DNA of 64,000 nt from Dysidea avara (GCF_963678975.1 NC_089279.1:26212004-26276003), one strand, 5' to 3'. Positions 1-14,500 are shown, numbered from the stretch's first letter. Translations and numbers: made by a program. The notes: generated from the sequence alone by a model not told the origin.

Positions 1-108
1 GATGCAAGTTACAGAATGCAAATATGCTGTTCCAGTACTGCGATACATCCAGTAGAGTGATGGGGTGTAGTTTGTGCCCACATGCCCTATTTTCGCAGGC
101 CTGGTCAC
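1..108. mobile_element. MITE copy a (GTGACC-ended family), cut by window edge
   Basis: Right end of a short non-autonomous element. The terminal segment reads GCCCACATGCCCTATTTTCG and then closes with GGTCAC. The same end recurs at 16810-17058, 26631-26868 and 63384-63627, where the complementary left end is also present, so this is a truncated copy. No coding capacity is seen. Confidence 0.75.
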
Positions 109-2084
109 ATTTATGGATACCCAAGCACCCATGCTTCCTACTCCCCTGTATTATATCTCAATCGTATAACCTGATTTATGTATGGAGTACGTGTTTCAGA
201 GATATATCCAAAGATTTTTACTTCACACTGCAAGTAAAACAAGCTAATTATTCCTAAGAATCAAAGACATCCAATTATTCTAGAAGAATTCTCACCACCT
301 ATCAATGCCCAAAATTATTCTGGCATAATTACATATGGATGCATGCCAAGCTGAAATCATATGCAAAGTGTTTTTTGTGTTAAAATCATCATGATACAAA
401 TATCATAATTTGCTTTATTTTCATGCAAGACAATCATGATAATAATTTTCACATTGAAATATTTTTGCATTGTTGATGCTGAATTGATGAAAATTATTTT
501 ATGCAAGTGATTTTATCAAGTCTTGTTCTTTAGTAACACTGGTAAATAAAAATAAAATTGGTTTGATGCATGTGTTTTAGTTGACAGCCAAAAGGTGCAG
601 TAATCAGATATGGTTGCACAAAAAATGTGTAAACTTAAAGAATTGTTGCATTCAGAAATTATAAACTGGTAATGTGCATACACTTTCATTACAGTATGTG
701 CTGATACTCTCACTTCAGAAGAGTACCATATAGTGGATTTTTACTTCATTTATAATGATCACGAACCTTAAGACTGTGACACAAATTTCTGCAAACAGCT
801 TTCCATTAAAATAAAATCTGCTAAAATTTTTATGCTGTTTGGAAAGGGAAGCATTGTTAGGCTCTTGCATACATGACTACCATATGTATAGACATTTTGA
901 CGCCTGTTACAGGCAAGGAACTTACTAGTATTAGAGAAGTGGGGGAATATGGCAGTGCTAGGCACTGTAGCTGTACTGCACAGTAGTTGGGATACTTAAT
1001 ACTAACCATGTACTCTGTCAAGGACATGCAATTTGTTCTTCCTTTATGGTGGCACAATTATATGCAGAGTTACTGGCGCAAGAAGACACAAAAGCAAGTA
1101 GCATGAAATAATTGCATATTGACAATTACTACTCGTGAAAATAAAGCCTTCATGGTAAAAACCCACTCTACGGTATATGTATGCAGTTTTAATATAAAAT
1201 AGTATGGGCAATGATGTATTTATGTACAGGTGTAAAAGTACACAATTCATATGTATATTATAATTTTAGATATTGCAATGGATTCATTCAGTGATCCTCT
1301 TGAAAAATGATATACTGATTGTGAAACATCAGATTATTGAACATCCTGTAACTTTAAATTTAATGTTGTTTACATGCCTATCTTCATGCACAGTTTAATA
1401 TTGCTTGTATAAACTTTCAGCGTGTTACTTGCATAAAATTCAATAAAATTAATATCTTCACAAACAGTTCAAGTAATTGCTTCCACGACACATGACCTAC
1501 ATATTTTAGTTATTTAGTTACTTGTATTGAAATTAAAAGGATTTAGCAATTTGTCAGTCTAGTTTTTGGTGACATGTTTTTATACACTTTATCATGGACC
1601 ATGCACCCAAGAACCGTTGTTATTTTGCAACTAAACAAACAAACAAATACAAAACTAATTTAACAGTTGTATATATTACTGTACTACCAAATCATCTCTG
1701 CTTGTCTAAAGATTTGTCATGTCTATGCATTTACTATAATGTAATCTTCACAGCTTGGAATAATAATAATAATAATCATAAATGTGGAGTACTGCAAAAG
1801 ACCTGTTGTGTTATCTGTATAGAAATTCTAAACATGACCCAAGTTTGGAAAATCATTGATGTACGCATGTACGCATATGAATAGAATTTGAGGGAAGTGA
1901 TTATAAGATCTCAATCCAGTATAGTTGGAAAAGTTAAAACCTATGAGTTTAAATTTTCATTGCAAATGTAACCATAATAGTGCTTAGTAAACTAGCTACT
2001 GGTATAACAATGATTTTGAGCAACTTACTTCACAGCTGTATTTGAAACACAAGTACATGACCATAGTTGCTTTGTATTATATAG
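109..2084. other. AT-rich stretch without recognisable gene
   Basis: Only short, compositionally biased open frames are present on both strands. No domain motif, tRNA or TIR structure was recognised. Confidence 0.6.
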
Positions 2085-2197
2085 GATACCAAGGGCGTCC
2101 ATGTTTCCAGTGTCATGTTTCAGCTGGCCAGTGGTATTTCAGTGTGCCAGACTCTGCACTTATCGATGCAGTAGTAGCTATATCATATGAAGAGTAG
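2085..2197 (+). CDS. Possible terminal exon, unknown protein
   Basis: A pyrimidine-rich stretch ending in ATATAG is followed by an open frame beginning YQGRPCFQCHVSAGQWYFS and running 36 codons to a TAG stop. The composition (Cys-x2-Cys, Trp, Gly, few low-complexity residues) looks more like coding sequence than its surroundings. No matching upstream exon was found, so it could be a relic or chance. I do not recognise the family. Confidence 0.18.
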
Positions 2198-4019
2198 GGC
2201 CAAAATGGTTGTGTTAAATCATGGTGGTTGAAACAGGGATAGGGAAGTAGTACTGTATGAATCGACATGCCAGTAGTAGAAGTAAGAACCAAAATGTTGG
2301 AGTCTGATGTAAAGTTAGTAAAGTTGGTATTTTATAGACATTAAATCACTGCAGCTGTTTCTGTTACTGCCGCATTTGCTACGAAGTCAATTTTGACATT
2401 AGTGCTTTTCAAGACTGTACCTTTTCATACTTTGAATACTTCAGTTGTTTGATAGAATTAATAAACTAGTTTTCTTTGTCTGACTCCTTGATCATAAGTA
2501 ATTAAAGTATCTTATTTTATCAATAGTGTGTAGAAAGTGTATGTTCTATTGGATTACTGACATACAGAATTTGTTTTACTGATTTAAAGAATTTCTCTAA
2601 TCCAATTAATTTAGTGATCGACTGTATATTATAGAGTTTCCATAATACAGTTTTCCTTATAACTACACTACTTTTGTAAGCAGGTGATGCAGTCCCTTGT
2701 TCACAACAGAATAACTATCAATTTAAGGATTGTTTAGCATGGGGCACAGCAAAATTTCCTACCATTTTACTCCTAGGATAGTGAGTTATTTGGGCCATGA
2801 CGGAGTCAGTCTAGGTCAGTATTAATGGGAAATGTTGCAATGGAGAATTTGTGGTACTGTTTTTTCAAGTTACAGCTTTGCAAACACTATGCATGCATGG
2901 TGCTGTATTGAGCATGTACAGAAAGCTAAATCATGACACAACTGAAGTACATAGGATACATAGGGACTATTCTGCTGCACAGTCTAAATTTCATGAACAA
3001 TTTAAACATTCTAATGGAGCAGTCAATTACTCTAGAAGAACTATGTTTCAGTTAGTAACTATAAAACCTTTAACAATAACATGGGTACTGCTGTACATAA
3101 ATTATACAAAGTACTGTATTTAAAATCCATTAAATACTTCACTGTATGCATACATTTAAAACCAAGAGCACATGGATTAATGCTATATAGGCTGTGAAAT
3201 AACTTGTGTAACAGTATCTAAGGATTTAGCTTTAGTGCCATCATCCTGTTTGTGCTGTGAAGCATTCATGGCATGAATTTTGCACAACCAGTTACAATTT
3301 TCATTGGTTGCTACTTGTTACCACAGGGATGGTGGAACAAGGCCAAGGAGTAAGGGTGTCAACCTTGACAGTAAAATTTACACAGTCAAATTTGAAGCAT
3401 ACAACATGTATATATGCCCCCTCCTCCTCCCCCTCAAATAATATTTTAGCATCCCTTTAGACTATTTCTAATTGTATTTTTAAAGTAGTTTCTCACAGCT
3501 TTTAAAAAGGAAATTAAATGTAAACGTGACTGTTCTATTAGAGTGGTTGACTGCTCTATCGGAGTACCTCAATCTTTTCTTGCAAGCATTGCCCAATAAA
3601 AATGTTAGGGTTTCCCACCGAGTGTGTTTTCTACATGAATCTCACCACATTTGTGTAGCTATTATTATGCCCAGTCTAATTTGGTTCTTATAAAGAATGG
3701 ATTATGCCATGACCTTGAATGAAGAAAGTAAGGACTGAGCTCCAGTCATACTTTATGCACTACAGTGATACGAGTACAGTGTAGATATAGTCTGGATACA
3801 TAACATGTTCAGTATTCTGCACAACTACCACCCCATGTGATTAATTTATAGCATCATCACTAAGGATCTTGTGATTAATTAGGTATTGACAGTAAACATG
3901 TCAAATTGGACTTCACATATTATAGCTTGTGTATTTAGTCTGCATGGTTTATATAGTTGTATATAAATACCTGAACAAGCTTTTGAAGCAGTGCATTATT
4001 ACAATCAAAGAATAACCTG
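2198..4019. other. Intergenic, no gene seen
   Basis: AT-rich DNA. It contains two copies of the dispersed motif GACTGYTCTATTAGAGT near 3537-3580 (see findings) but no convincing exon. Confidence 0.55.
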
Positions 4020-4345
4020 TAAAATGTATGGTACACAATAAACAGTTTGTGAAACATTAAATAATTGTACGTACATCTCATCATTTTACTATGCTTAATA
4101 CCTTACACTGTACGAATTATACGTTAGGCCATGCAAATGCTTGTTTTGACACCTGGAATGTTTATGTGCTATAAGTACATTTTATCACTTTATGTGATAG
4201 CTACATGTTGATTATAGGTTGGTTATTTTATCCCTATTTCATTTCAGAAGTTCTTAATTTGTGTACATTTGATGAAGCATATATGGAAGCACACTTACAA
4301 GTTTCTGTCATTCCAGAGTAGTATGAAATGTAAGCAGCCAACTAC
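4020..4345. repeat. Dispersed repeat, copy 1
   Basis: This stretch shares interrupted similarity with 9535-9850, for example GACACCTGGAATGTTTATGTG against GACACCTGCAGTGTTTATGTG, and a later matching stretch around ATTTCATTTCAGAA. Its distal half forms the left arm of the palindrome at 4173-4490. Confidence 0.6.
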
Positions 4346-4490
4346 TCTGGAATGACAGAAACTTGTAAGTGTGCTTCCATATATGCTTCATCAAATGTAC
4401 ACAAATTAAGAACTTCTGAAATGAAATAGGGATAAAATAACCAACCTATAATCAACATGTAGCTATCACATAAAGTGATAAAATGTACTT
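4173..4490. repeat. Perfect palindrome, 150-bp arms, 18-bp loop
   Basis: Positions 4173-4322 are the exact reverse complement of 4341-4490; I compared them base by base and found no mismatch. The spacer is 4323-4340. The left arm continues a dispersed repeat also found at 9535-9850, so the right arm is a back-copy. It could be a recent foldback duplication, or a library or assembly hairpin artefact. Confidence 0.95.
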
Positions 4491-4552
4491 AAATTCTCAT
4501 AGGAAAAGTCCAAACTAAGAAACTATAACTATTGATTTAATTCCTGACAATA

Positions 4553-4660
4553 ATGTGTGTGCACATGCATGTGTGTAGTATATAAACACACACATGTACA
4601 CGCACACATATGCATGCACACACACACACACACACACACTCACTATATGCATGCATACAC
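4553..4660. repeat. (CA/TG)n microsatellite
   Basis: A TG-rich stretch is followed by a run of CA dinucleotides at about 4616-4640. Open frames across it (His-Thr or Cys-Val) are artefacts. Confidence 0.9.
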
Positions 4661-6588
4661 ACATGTACAGACAAAAAAGATCATGTTCCTGTGTTTACTC
4701 CATCTTTATGTCAGTATTGGAATTATACTAGCTCAAAAGACTAGCTACCTAGATTGAGACAAAACCAGGCCACGGGTCCCAATTATATTGAGATCATTTA
4801 TAAATTTGTGGTCCAAACTGTTTCAGTCTAGGGAGTATTTCAGACTAGTAGTTTCAATAAGTGGGCAAGAGAAAAATATAGTACAAGGCAAAGGTAAGTG
4901 CTATATTTCATCTTGAGACCACTCTATATGTAAAGACAGAATTAGTATATAGGCAGTGTTGGAACAGTGATAATGTAGATAGTATGTATTATAAACCTTA
5001 GTGTAATGGTTGATAAAAGAATTACATGGAGTGAATGTATAATCGTATAGACACGATTGTGTCACAAATCAACACAGTCAGAAGTTTATTATATGCTGTA
5101 ACCATAAAAACCGTTGTCTGGACACCAAAGAAGAGCGTTAGAAGTAGCTACTACCTATACTTAAGTATGTGTTTGTGGTGTGGTCTCCATAAGACAGGAG
5201 CAGAGAACAGTACTCAAAAGTGGGGGCAAGTCATGTGGGGTGGCTGTACGTTACAAAGTGTTTTTAAATCATTAACTGTACATTGCCAAATTAGAATCCT
5301 TACAATGAAGTATGGCATGGTTTGTTTTGAATGATTACAGGCCATTGAACAGTGTGACCCAAATGCTAAGGGAACTAGACACTCCACAAAGAAGAATTGC
5401 TCATATATAGAACTAAGGCCATTGAACAATGTGATCCAAATGCTAAGGGAACAACACACTCTACAAAGAAGAATTGCTCATATATAGAACTATTATGTTG
5501 TATAAGATTCTCTGCAATGAAGTAGATATATTGTCTTGCGCTTAAGATAATTCTCAAGATAGCTTGACAAACTCCTGCATTCAACATCGTCTCCTACATG
5601 ACTACATCCTTTATCCTAGCACTTATGATTGTATAAATATGTTGCTATAAGTGGAACTGAGAACAATGCTATAGTGAAATACCTGACTAAGTGTCAACAA
5701 GAAAACAGTGGTTAACTTGTATAAACTGGTCACCCGCTCCGAGCTATTAAACTGCAATATGCTCGGAAGAACATACTGTAGCAAATTAATAATCAAAAGT
5801 AAGATTTGCTATGCTCAAGATCTTTCTGCTAGCATGTCTCTAAGTAGTTCATTAGAGATCTAGACCTACTAGCAGGTTTCTAACCACTTTAAGAACCTGC
5901 TAGTAGTTCTCTTAATGGTTTTAAAGACCTCATTATCTTCCAAAGATCAAAGCATATTATGCATACCATTATCTAAGAATTAGCTATTAGTGATACATTT
6001 AAAGTGCAAAAATCTACTGACATTTTATAATTGACTATCCTTTCTGTTCCCATTGAAGGTCTAGGACTAATGAATTAGTTAGCAGACATTGTATAATTAT
6101 GCATCCAATGAGCAGTAATGCTTGTCACTTTAATGTCTAGTGATTGCAATCCCACAATTTCTCCACCTATAATACTGATATAAAATGATCCCATTATTTA
6201 AGTGTACCAGTAAGAAACCACACTCTTGGTTCTTCATGATTTAGAAACCTTACTTTGCTCAGTTTCTAAATCCATGGTCTGGGTTCCTACCCTATACATA
6301 GTGCAAAGTTCTTGCTTGTAGTATGATTGACATCATTAACAATTGGCATCCGATATCCTTAACTATAATGTTATAGTCATTTCTAATGTGACAGATACAC
6401 GTTATTCAGTAAATTGTATTTGTGGACATATTTAGCAAGATCAAGCTAATTTCAAACATGTGTAGATATGTAATAAAAGTTTCTAAGAACAGTTATATTT
6501 CTAAGAATTGTTAAGTCAAGATTAAGTATAAGGGCTTAACATGTAATACTTTGTTACACTATGTGCACTTAATTGCCTCCATAGCTGC
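4661..6588. other. Intergenic with a 77-bp tandem duplication
   Basis: No gene is recognised. At 5339-5492 a 77-bp unit beginning GGCCATTGAACARTGTGAYC occurs twice head-to-tail with a few differences. The remainder is AT-rich sequence upstream of the vWA-ITIH_C gene. Confidence 0.6.
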
Positions 6589-6596
6589 TATAAAAA
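6589..6596 (+). promoter_or_regulatory. Candidate TATA box for the vWA-ITIH_C gene
   Basis: TATAAAAA lies 112 bp upstream of the ATG at 6701. Spacing is compatible with transcription starting near 6620 and a short 5' leader. Predicted from sequence only. Confidence 0.5.
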
Positions 6597-6700
6597 GCCA
6601 TGAGGTTTAGCACATGCATATTGTCATACTCACACTAGTGAAGAGTGTCTGCTACAATTGTAGTGCTATATACTTGTGGTTCAGTGGCTGACTATCAGAC

Positions 6701-8292
6701 ATGGCATTATTCATAGTGATTCTGGTGTGCTTACTTGTTGTTAATGTGAGTTGGAACAAATTTTGTATGCTTTTATGTAATTGCTTGCTTTCCACAAATA
6801 GGTACAATGCATGGAGCCCACAGCTATGGGTATGTGGTTATAATTTTTTGTGTCAAATTTATGTATTGTGCTCATTCATCTACAGATTGCGCTGGAGGCA
6901 TTGATCTGGTTTTTTTAATTGATGGATCTAAAAGCATCCAAACAGATCGTTTTCCTCTTGTACGAGAACTTACTGAACAGATAGCTGATTCACTGGATAT
7001 TGGTTTAAACAAAAGTCGAGTTGGAGTAATAATATTTGATGTTACTTCAAGAATCCACTTCAATTTACTCCAACACACTGACAAGGATACTCTTTTACTT
7101 GCTCTTAATCCAGGTTTACCTTATGACCGTGACAATCTTGTTTATGGAACTGATACAGCTGGTGCCTTAAACCTTCTCCTTGATAGTGCTCAAGATGGTA
7201 CACTAGGAATAAGGTCTGAGCATCCTCATGTTGCTATTGTACTCACCGATGGTAAGGCTACTAACCCAGAAGGAGAACTGACTGATGCTATCAACAGAGT
7301 GCATGCAGCTGATTTATTTCAGGTGTATGCTATTGGTGTTAGTGGCGGTATTGATAGAGATGAACTTAGAGCCATAGCTAGTGATCCTTCATTTGTTTTT
7401 AGGGACAGATTTGACAGTACAGGTATTCGGCAGTTAGAGCAAGATGTAACTGAAAAATTATGTGGAGGTCAGTATAAGCAATACAATGGAAATTAGTAGT
7501 TTTAATGGTGTGCCAACTTTTTCACAGGGAACAATGTAATGGGAGATCCTCATTTCACAGTTCCATTGGCGTCTGGTGATAAACTGTGTTACTCTATACA
7601 AGGATACCCAGGACTGGTCTTCAACTTGATCTACAATCACAACTATATCATTAATGCTCTGTTTATAGACAGCCATGGTGATGAGATAGATGCAACTTGG
7701 ATAGGAAAATTGGCTGTCATTCCCAAAAATTCTAATAAATCTGATAGTGTAGTGTTTGACTCTGTCAAGCAAGAAGTAATATTAGTCAACCAAGGACATT
7801 TTGCTGCTGCTAAAATTCACAAAGTAGTCTTTGATGAAACGGGAAAAATGACTGTGAAATTTACTCGAGGTGTTGCTAAACAGACGGGTAACCCTAAAGT
7901 CCATGTTGAATATACTAAACCATTTGCCACCTTTGATGTCAGCTTTCATGACAGCCATCTTGATGTAGACTGGAATATTCAGTATGACGACATCCCTGAA
8001 ATGCATGGACTTGTGGGTATGTTGTGTATGTTAATGGACTGCATAACAAATATTATATCATATGTTTTCAGGCCAGTTTATGGCTAAAGGAATGTCAATT
8101 GATCCAATAAAGAAGATACTAACTTACCCTGACAGTCATGACCCAGTAGCAGTGGAACTAGACAATGTGATGACTGGCAAGACATGTTGGAAAGCCATGA
8201 ATCCTGGTCATCAGGGAGAAGGGCTTATTAAGGGTGATGTTCTAGATTACATGGTGTCCACTTTGTTGGAAGACAATTTCAAGAAATTCTAA
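6701..8292 (+). CDS. Secreted vWA-ITIH_C protein (ITIH heavy-chain-like)
   Basis: Five exons give a 454-aa protein: 6701-6745, 6802-6829, 6886-7467, 7528-8016 and 8072-8292. All four introns (55-60 nt) are GT-AG and preserve frame. Residues 1-15 are a hydrophobic signal peptide. A vWA domain spans about 30-205, with MIDAS residues DGSKS (37-41), the GTDT loop near 112-115 and LTDG (Asp146). Residues 222-450 match the inter-alpha-trypsin inhibitor heavy chain C-terminal domain: GDPHF at 224-228, HGLVGQF at the last splice junction, and a C-terminal CW...GEGLI...DYMV segment. In ITIH heavy chains the Asp of DPHF is the site of propeptide cleavage and ester linkage to chondroitin sulphate. The N-terminal VIT domain of canonical ITIHs is absent. 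The role is probably in extracellular matrix or hyaluronan binding; that is inferred. A von Willebrand D domain also begins GDPH, but the C-terminal motifs favour ITIH_C. A broken paralogue lies at 36740-37728. Confidence 0.85.
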
Positions 8293-9534
8293 ACTGATAC
8301 ACTGTTTCAACATTTTAGCACACATGCAAACTTTGAAAGCTATTTCTTAGTTGTTACACACATAGTTTTATTGCACTAAAGGCCACACATTTTTATACTG
8401 TAAAGGATATTCACAATAAGAAAATGAGACTATTAATTATGCATATTAGTGAAGCTCTACATGTTTATCAATAATCCAGTAGTAGATATTAAAGAGTATA
8501 TTCATGTGGGGTAATATAAAATGGCTATATAGTGTGAGGTATAAATGGTGCTGATCTTTGTCAAATTTAACTGTGTAGCTACGTAAATATATTTTGTTTT
8601 CTTGAACACAGACTTAATACACTTGCATCATCATACAGTGAGAGTTTGTATTTCATGGACATGATAAATCACTATTACACTATAATATACCTTTGGCATG
8701 CAAGCACATGTATCCTGGTCCTCACACAATCACCAAACTCATTCTAGACAGCATGTACGCTATTAGGAGTATATGTGATGGATTACTGTACTGTATGCAA
8801 TGACGTTATTTCTTGATTTAAAGCTGTGTTATGCGATTCAAATTTTTATGTGGTCAGGGACATGACATACTAAACAGCAAAAGTGGAGACATGCAAATAT
8901 TATCAAATAGTATGCGGCAGCACATTGCACAATCATATCTATAAGGTTTCTTTGCAGCATGCTCTCTCAATAATCTATGTTTGTATGTACATATGTAATT
9001 ATAGAAATGATTACAGTTTATGGTTTTGTCATGAATGCCAGTATGAAGTTATCATCCAGTCTAATGAGCCCACTTGATTACATTAACTTGACCTGGAGGT
9101 GACTCACAAGAGGACTTCAGAGGAAATTACAGACTATATTATTAAAATACAGTAGTGGACTACTGTGTCATTTTCTCACTTGGGTGATTTCAAATTGCAT
9201 TTGACCATTTTGAAGAGTGACCTTGCTATACAATGGCCGCTTATGTTCTTCTGTGTCTACATTATAAATACTAGGCTTATGAAAAGGGAAGCTATTTTAG
9301 TTGTTTCTGAACTATTTTTTAAATCAAAGATGCTTAAGTACAGGTTGAATGCAGAGGATCTCAGAGTAGCTTCTTTGGCGTATGTCTAGACTGCATGTTG
9401 CTGGGGGATCAAGTCATTCTTCATGTTTTAGTTACATATTTCTGACTTCCTGTATTGACAGGCTCTAAGCCTTCTCACAAGTCCCTAGTGGGATAGTGTT
9501 CACAGAGCAACCTGTGAAATTGCACATGGTACAG
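8293..9534. other. Intergenic, no gene seen
   Basis: This is the 3' flank of the vWA-ITIH_C gene. AT-rich with no convincing exon or inverted repeat. Confidence 0.55.
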
Positions 9535-9850
9535 GGTAAATAGTTTGTGAACTGTTCATTGTATCGATCATTTTTCTGTGCTTAACACAATGCCATATAT
9601 GGATTATAAGTAAGCTCATGCAATACACATGCTTTTGATGCTTATTATTGACACCTGCAGTGTTTATGTGTTGCAAGTACATCTCATCATTTATTTGATA
9701 GCTACAAGGTGATGGAAACTAATTAACTGTTGGTTATTTTACCCTTATATCATTTCAGAAATTTTTAATTCACACACACTTGATATAGCATATATGGAGT
9801 GTGCTTATATCTTTGTTAGCCCAGATTAGTGTATGAAATGTGAGTAGCTA
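9535..9850. repeat. Dispersed repeat, copy 2 (diverged)
   Basis: Diverged copy of 4020-4345, sharing order and spacing of several blocks (TTTATGTG, TTGATAGCTACA, GGTTATTTTA, CATTTCAGAA, TATGAAATGTRAG). It lacks the back-folded second arm present at 4341-4490. Confidence 0.6.
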
Positions 9851-10712
<862 letters not shown>

Positions 10713-11330
10713 GACACACGGTAGTGTGTCGTGCGGCCCAAGAAGCCGGCGCGCAACCCCGTGAGTATATTGACAGGAAGAAACAAAACGCAATTTTCGC
10801 ACCTCCGTAGCTCTGTGCTGCCTTGATGATACAAGACAAATTTTGCTGTGTAGATTCCTTCCACCTTCAGTACTCCACATTCCAAATTTGAGCGAAATCG
10901 CTTCAGGAATTCCTGAGATATGCGACTTCCAAAATTGGCTTAGTTTCTTCGTTTTTTTTTTTCTTCTTATTTTTCTTCCTCTTTTCGCACACTTACAAAA
11001 ACTGCTATAAAACGCGAACGCGTTATCCGATTGCCTTGAAATTTGGCACACAGAAGGGGGGTATAAAGGCGCATCTCGGTACCAACTTTGGCTGGAATAC
11101 CATAAACAGGCAAAGAGTTATGAGCGATTATGCACGAAAAATAACACCAATATGTTGTCACGCCTACAGGGTAAACCGCGTATGGGAAGAAGCTGAAAAT
11201 CGGTGGGTGAATAGGTTATCTATTGAACCTCAAACCTTTTGTGGTTTGAAAGAAATCGAGCTAAAAACCAGGAAGATACAGCGAAAAAAGCAACAGTGTG
11301 TAACAATTACGCAATCGAGATTAGCTAATT
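10713..11330. repeat. Interspersed repeat, GTGTGTCGTGCGGCC-ended, copy 1
   Basis: Begins near AGACACACGGTAGTGTGTCG and is more GC-rich than its surroundings. The reverse complement of the same end occurs at about 62785-62815, and related internal blocks (TTC/AAG-rich run, CGCATAACTC-type segment) lie at 62335-62700. No reverse transcriptase or transposase was found. An (ATT)n run follows at about 11335-11370. Confidence 0.6.
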
Positions 11331-11589
11331 TTTTATTATTATATTTTATTATTATTATTATTATTATTATGCTTGCCACGCCTACCAGATAAACCACTTG
11401 GGGTAATGCTTTGAAAATCGCTGTACAGATGGAGTTATCATCTTAGAAAGGCTCTTCAATGGTGTAGAAGAATCAGACTTAAAGCCACGGAGTTATAACA
11501 CGAAATCCAACTTGGTGTAGCAAGTGCGAGATCGAGATACTCTAATAGAGCAGTCATCCTAATAGAGCAGTCACCCTGAACAGAATTCA

Positions 11590-14500
11590 AGAGATCAGTT
11601 AGAAATAAGTAACCTGTATAGAGATCAGCTACAAACAAATCACCCTGTAGAGAGTTCAACTACAAACAATTCACCCTGTTCAGACATCAGTTAGAAGAAG
11701 TTTTCTTGTAGAGAGTTCAGTTACAAACAAATCACCCTGTTGAAAGATCAGCTAGAAAATGTCACCTTGTAGATAGTTCAGTTACAAAGAAACCACCATG
11801 TAGAGAATTCAGCTACAAACTAGTGACCCTGTAGATACATCAGCTAGAAGAAGTTACCTTGTAGAGAGTTCAGCTACAAAGAAACCATTCTGTAAAGAGC
11901 TCAGCTGCAAACAAATCACCTATACAGAATTCAGCTACAAACAAATCACCCTGTAGAGAGATCAGCTAGAAGAAGTTACCTTGTAGATAGTTCAGCTACA
12001 AACAATTCACCCTGTACAGAGCTCAGTTAAAAGAGGTTTCCTTGTAGAGAGTTCAGCTACAGACAAATCACCCTGTAGAGAGATCAATTAGAAGAAGTTA
12101 CCTTGTAGATCGTTCAGCTGCAAACAATTCACCCTGTAAAGAGATCAGCTAGAAGAAGTTACCTTGTAGAGAGTTCAGCTACAAAGAAACCATCATGTAG
12201 AGAATTCAGCCGCAAACAAATCATGTATAGAAAGTTCAGCTACAAACAAATCTCCCTGTAGAGAGATCAGCTAGAAGAAGTTTCCTTGTAGAGAGTTCTG
12301 CTACAAACAAATCACCCAGTAGAAAGATCAGCTAGAAGAAATCACCTTGTAGAGAGTTCAGCTTCAAAGAAACAATCATGTGAGAGTTCAGATACAAACA
12401 AATTGTCCTGTAGAGAGATCAGCTAGAAGAAGTTACCTTGTAGAGAGTTCAGCTACAAAGAAACCATCATGTAGATAGTTCAGGTACAAACAAATCACCC
12501 TGTAGAAAGATCAGCTATAGAAGAAATCGCCTTGTAGAGAGTTCAGCTACAAAGAAACTATCATGTAGAGAGTTCAACTACAAACAAATCACCCTGTAGA
12601 AAGATCAGCTAGAAGAAATCACCTTGTAGAGAGTTCAGCTACAAAGAAACCATCATGTAGAGAGTTCAGCTACAAACAAATCGGCCTGTAGAGAGATCAG
12701 CTAGAAGAAATTACCTTGTAGAGAGTTCAGCTACAAAGAAACCATCATGTGGAGAGTTCAGCTGCAAACAAATCACCTGTAGAGAGTTAAGCTACAAACA
12801 AATCTCCCTGTAGAGAGATCAGCTAGAAGAAGTCACCTTGCAGGGAGTTCAGTTACAAAGAAATAAACCATGTAGAGAGTTCAGCTGCAAACAAATCACC
12901 TGTAGAGAGTTCAGCTAGAAACAAGTCACGCTGTAGAGAGATCAGCTAGAAACAAGTCACCTTGTAGAGAGTTCAGCTAGAAGAAGTCATATTGTAGAGC
13001 TACAAAGAAACTACCTTGTAGAGTTCAGCTGCAAACAAATCACCCTGTAGAGAACTCAGCTACAAACAAATCGCCCTGTAGAAAGATTAGCTAGAAGAAG
13101 TTACCTTATAGGGAGTTCAGCTATGAACAGATCACCCTGTAGAGAGTTCAGCTACAAACAAATCACCCTGTAGAGAGTTCAGTTACAAAGAAACCACCAT
13201 GTAGAGAGTTCAGCTGCAAAAAAATCAATCACTCTGTTGAGAGTTCAGCTAGAAGAAGTCACCTTGTAGAGAGTTAAGGTGCAAATAAATCACCCTGTAG
13301 AGAATTCAGCTACAAACAAATCACCCTGTAGAAAGATCAGCTAGAAGAAGTTACCTTGTAGAGAGTTCAGCTACAAAGAAACCACCATGTAGAGAGTTCA
13401 GCTGCAAACAAATCACCTGTAGAGAGTTCAGCTAGAAACAAGTCACCCTGTAGAGAGATCAGCTAAAAACAAGTCACCCTGTAGAGAGTTCAGCTAGAAG
13501 ATGTCACATTGTACAGAGTTCAGCTACAAAGAAACTACCACATAGAGAGTTCAGCTGCAAACAAATCATCCTGTAGAGAGTTCAGCTAGAAGAAGTCACC
13601 TTTTAGAGAGTTCAGCTACAAAGCAACCACCATGTAAAGAGTTCAGCTGCAAAAAACTCAATCACCTTGTAGAAAGATCGGCTAGAAGAAGTTACCTTGT
13701 AGAGAGTTAAGCTACAAAGAAACCACCATGTAGAGAGTTCAGCTGCAAACAAATCACCTGTAGAGAGTTCAGCTAGAAACAAGTCACCCTGTAGAGAGTT
13801 CAGCTAGAAGAAGTCACATTGTAGAGAGTTCAGCTACAATGAAACTCCCATGTAGAGAGTTCAGCTGCAAACAAATCACCCTGTAGAGAACTCAGCTACA
13901 AACAAATATGCAGTGTAAAAAGATCAGCTAGAAGAAGTTACCTTGTAGAGAGTTCAGCTACAACGAAACCACCATGTAGAGAGTTCAGCTACAAACAAAT
14001 CACCTGTAGAGAGTTCAGCTAGAAACAAGTCACCCTGTAGAGAGATCAGCTAGAAACAAGTCACATTGTAGAGAGTTCAGCTACAAAGAAACCACCATTT
14101 AGAGAGTTCAGCTGCAAACATATCACCCAGTAGAAAGTTCAGCTATGAACAGATCACCCTGTTGACAGTTCAGTTAGAAACAAGGAATCCTGTAGAGAGA
14201 TCACCTAGAAGTATCGCCTTGTAGAGAGTTCAGCTACAAACAAATCACCTGTAGAGAGTTCAGCTACAAACAAATCACCCTGTAGAGAGATCAGCTAGAA
14301 GAAGTCACCTTGTAGAGAGTTCAGCTATAAAGAAACCACCATGTAGACAATTCAGCTGCAAACAAACACCCTGTAGAGAACTCAGCTACAAACAAATCGC
14401 CCTGTAGAAAGATCAGCTAGAAGAAGTTACCTTGTAGGGATTTCAGCTACAAACAAATCACCCTGTAGAGAGATCAGCTAGAAGAAATTACCTTGTAGAT

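Noticed and set aside
7539-8016. von Willebrand D domain in the vWA protein
   Set aside because: GDPHF fits vWD too, but the absent cysteine pattern and the C-terminal GQF / CW / GEGLI / DYMV motifs fit ITIH_C better.
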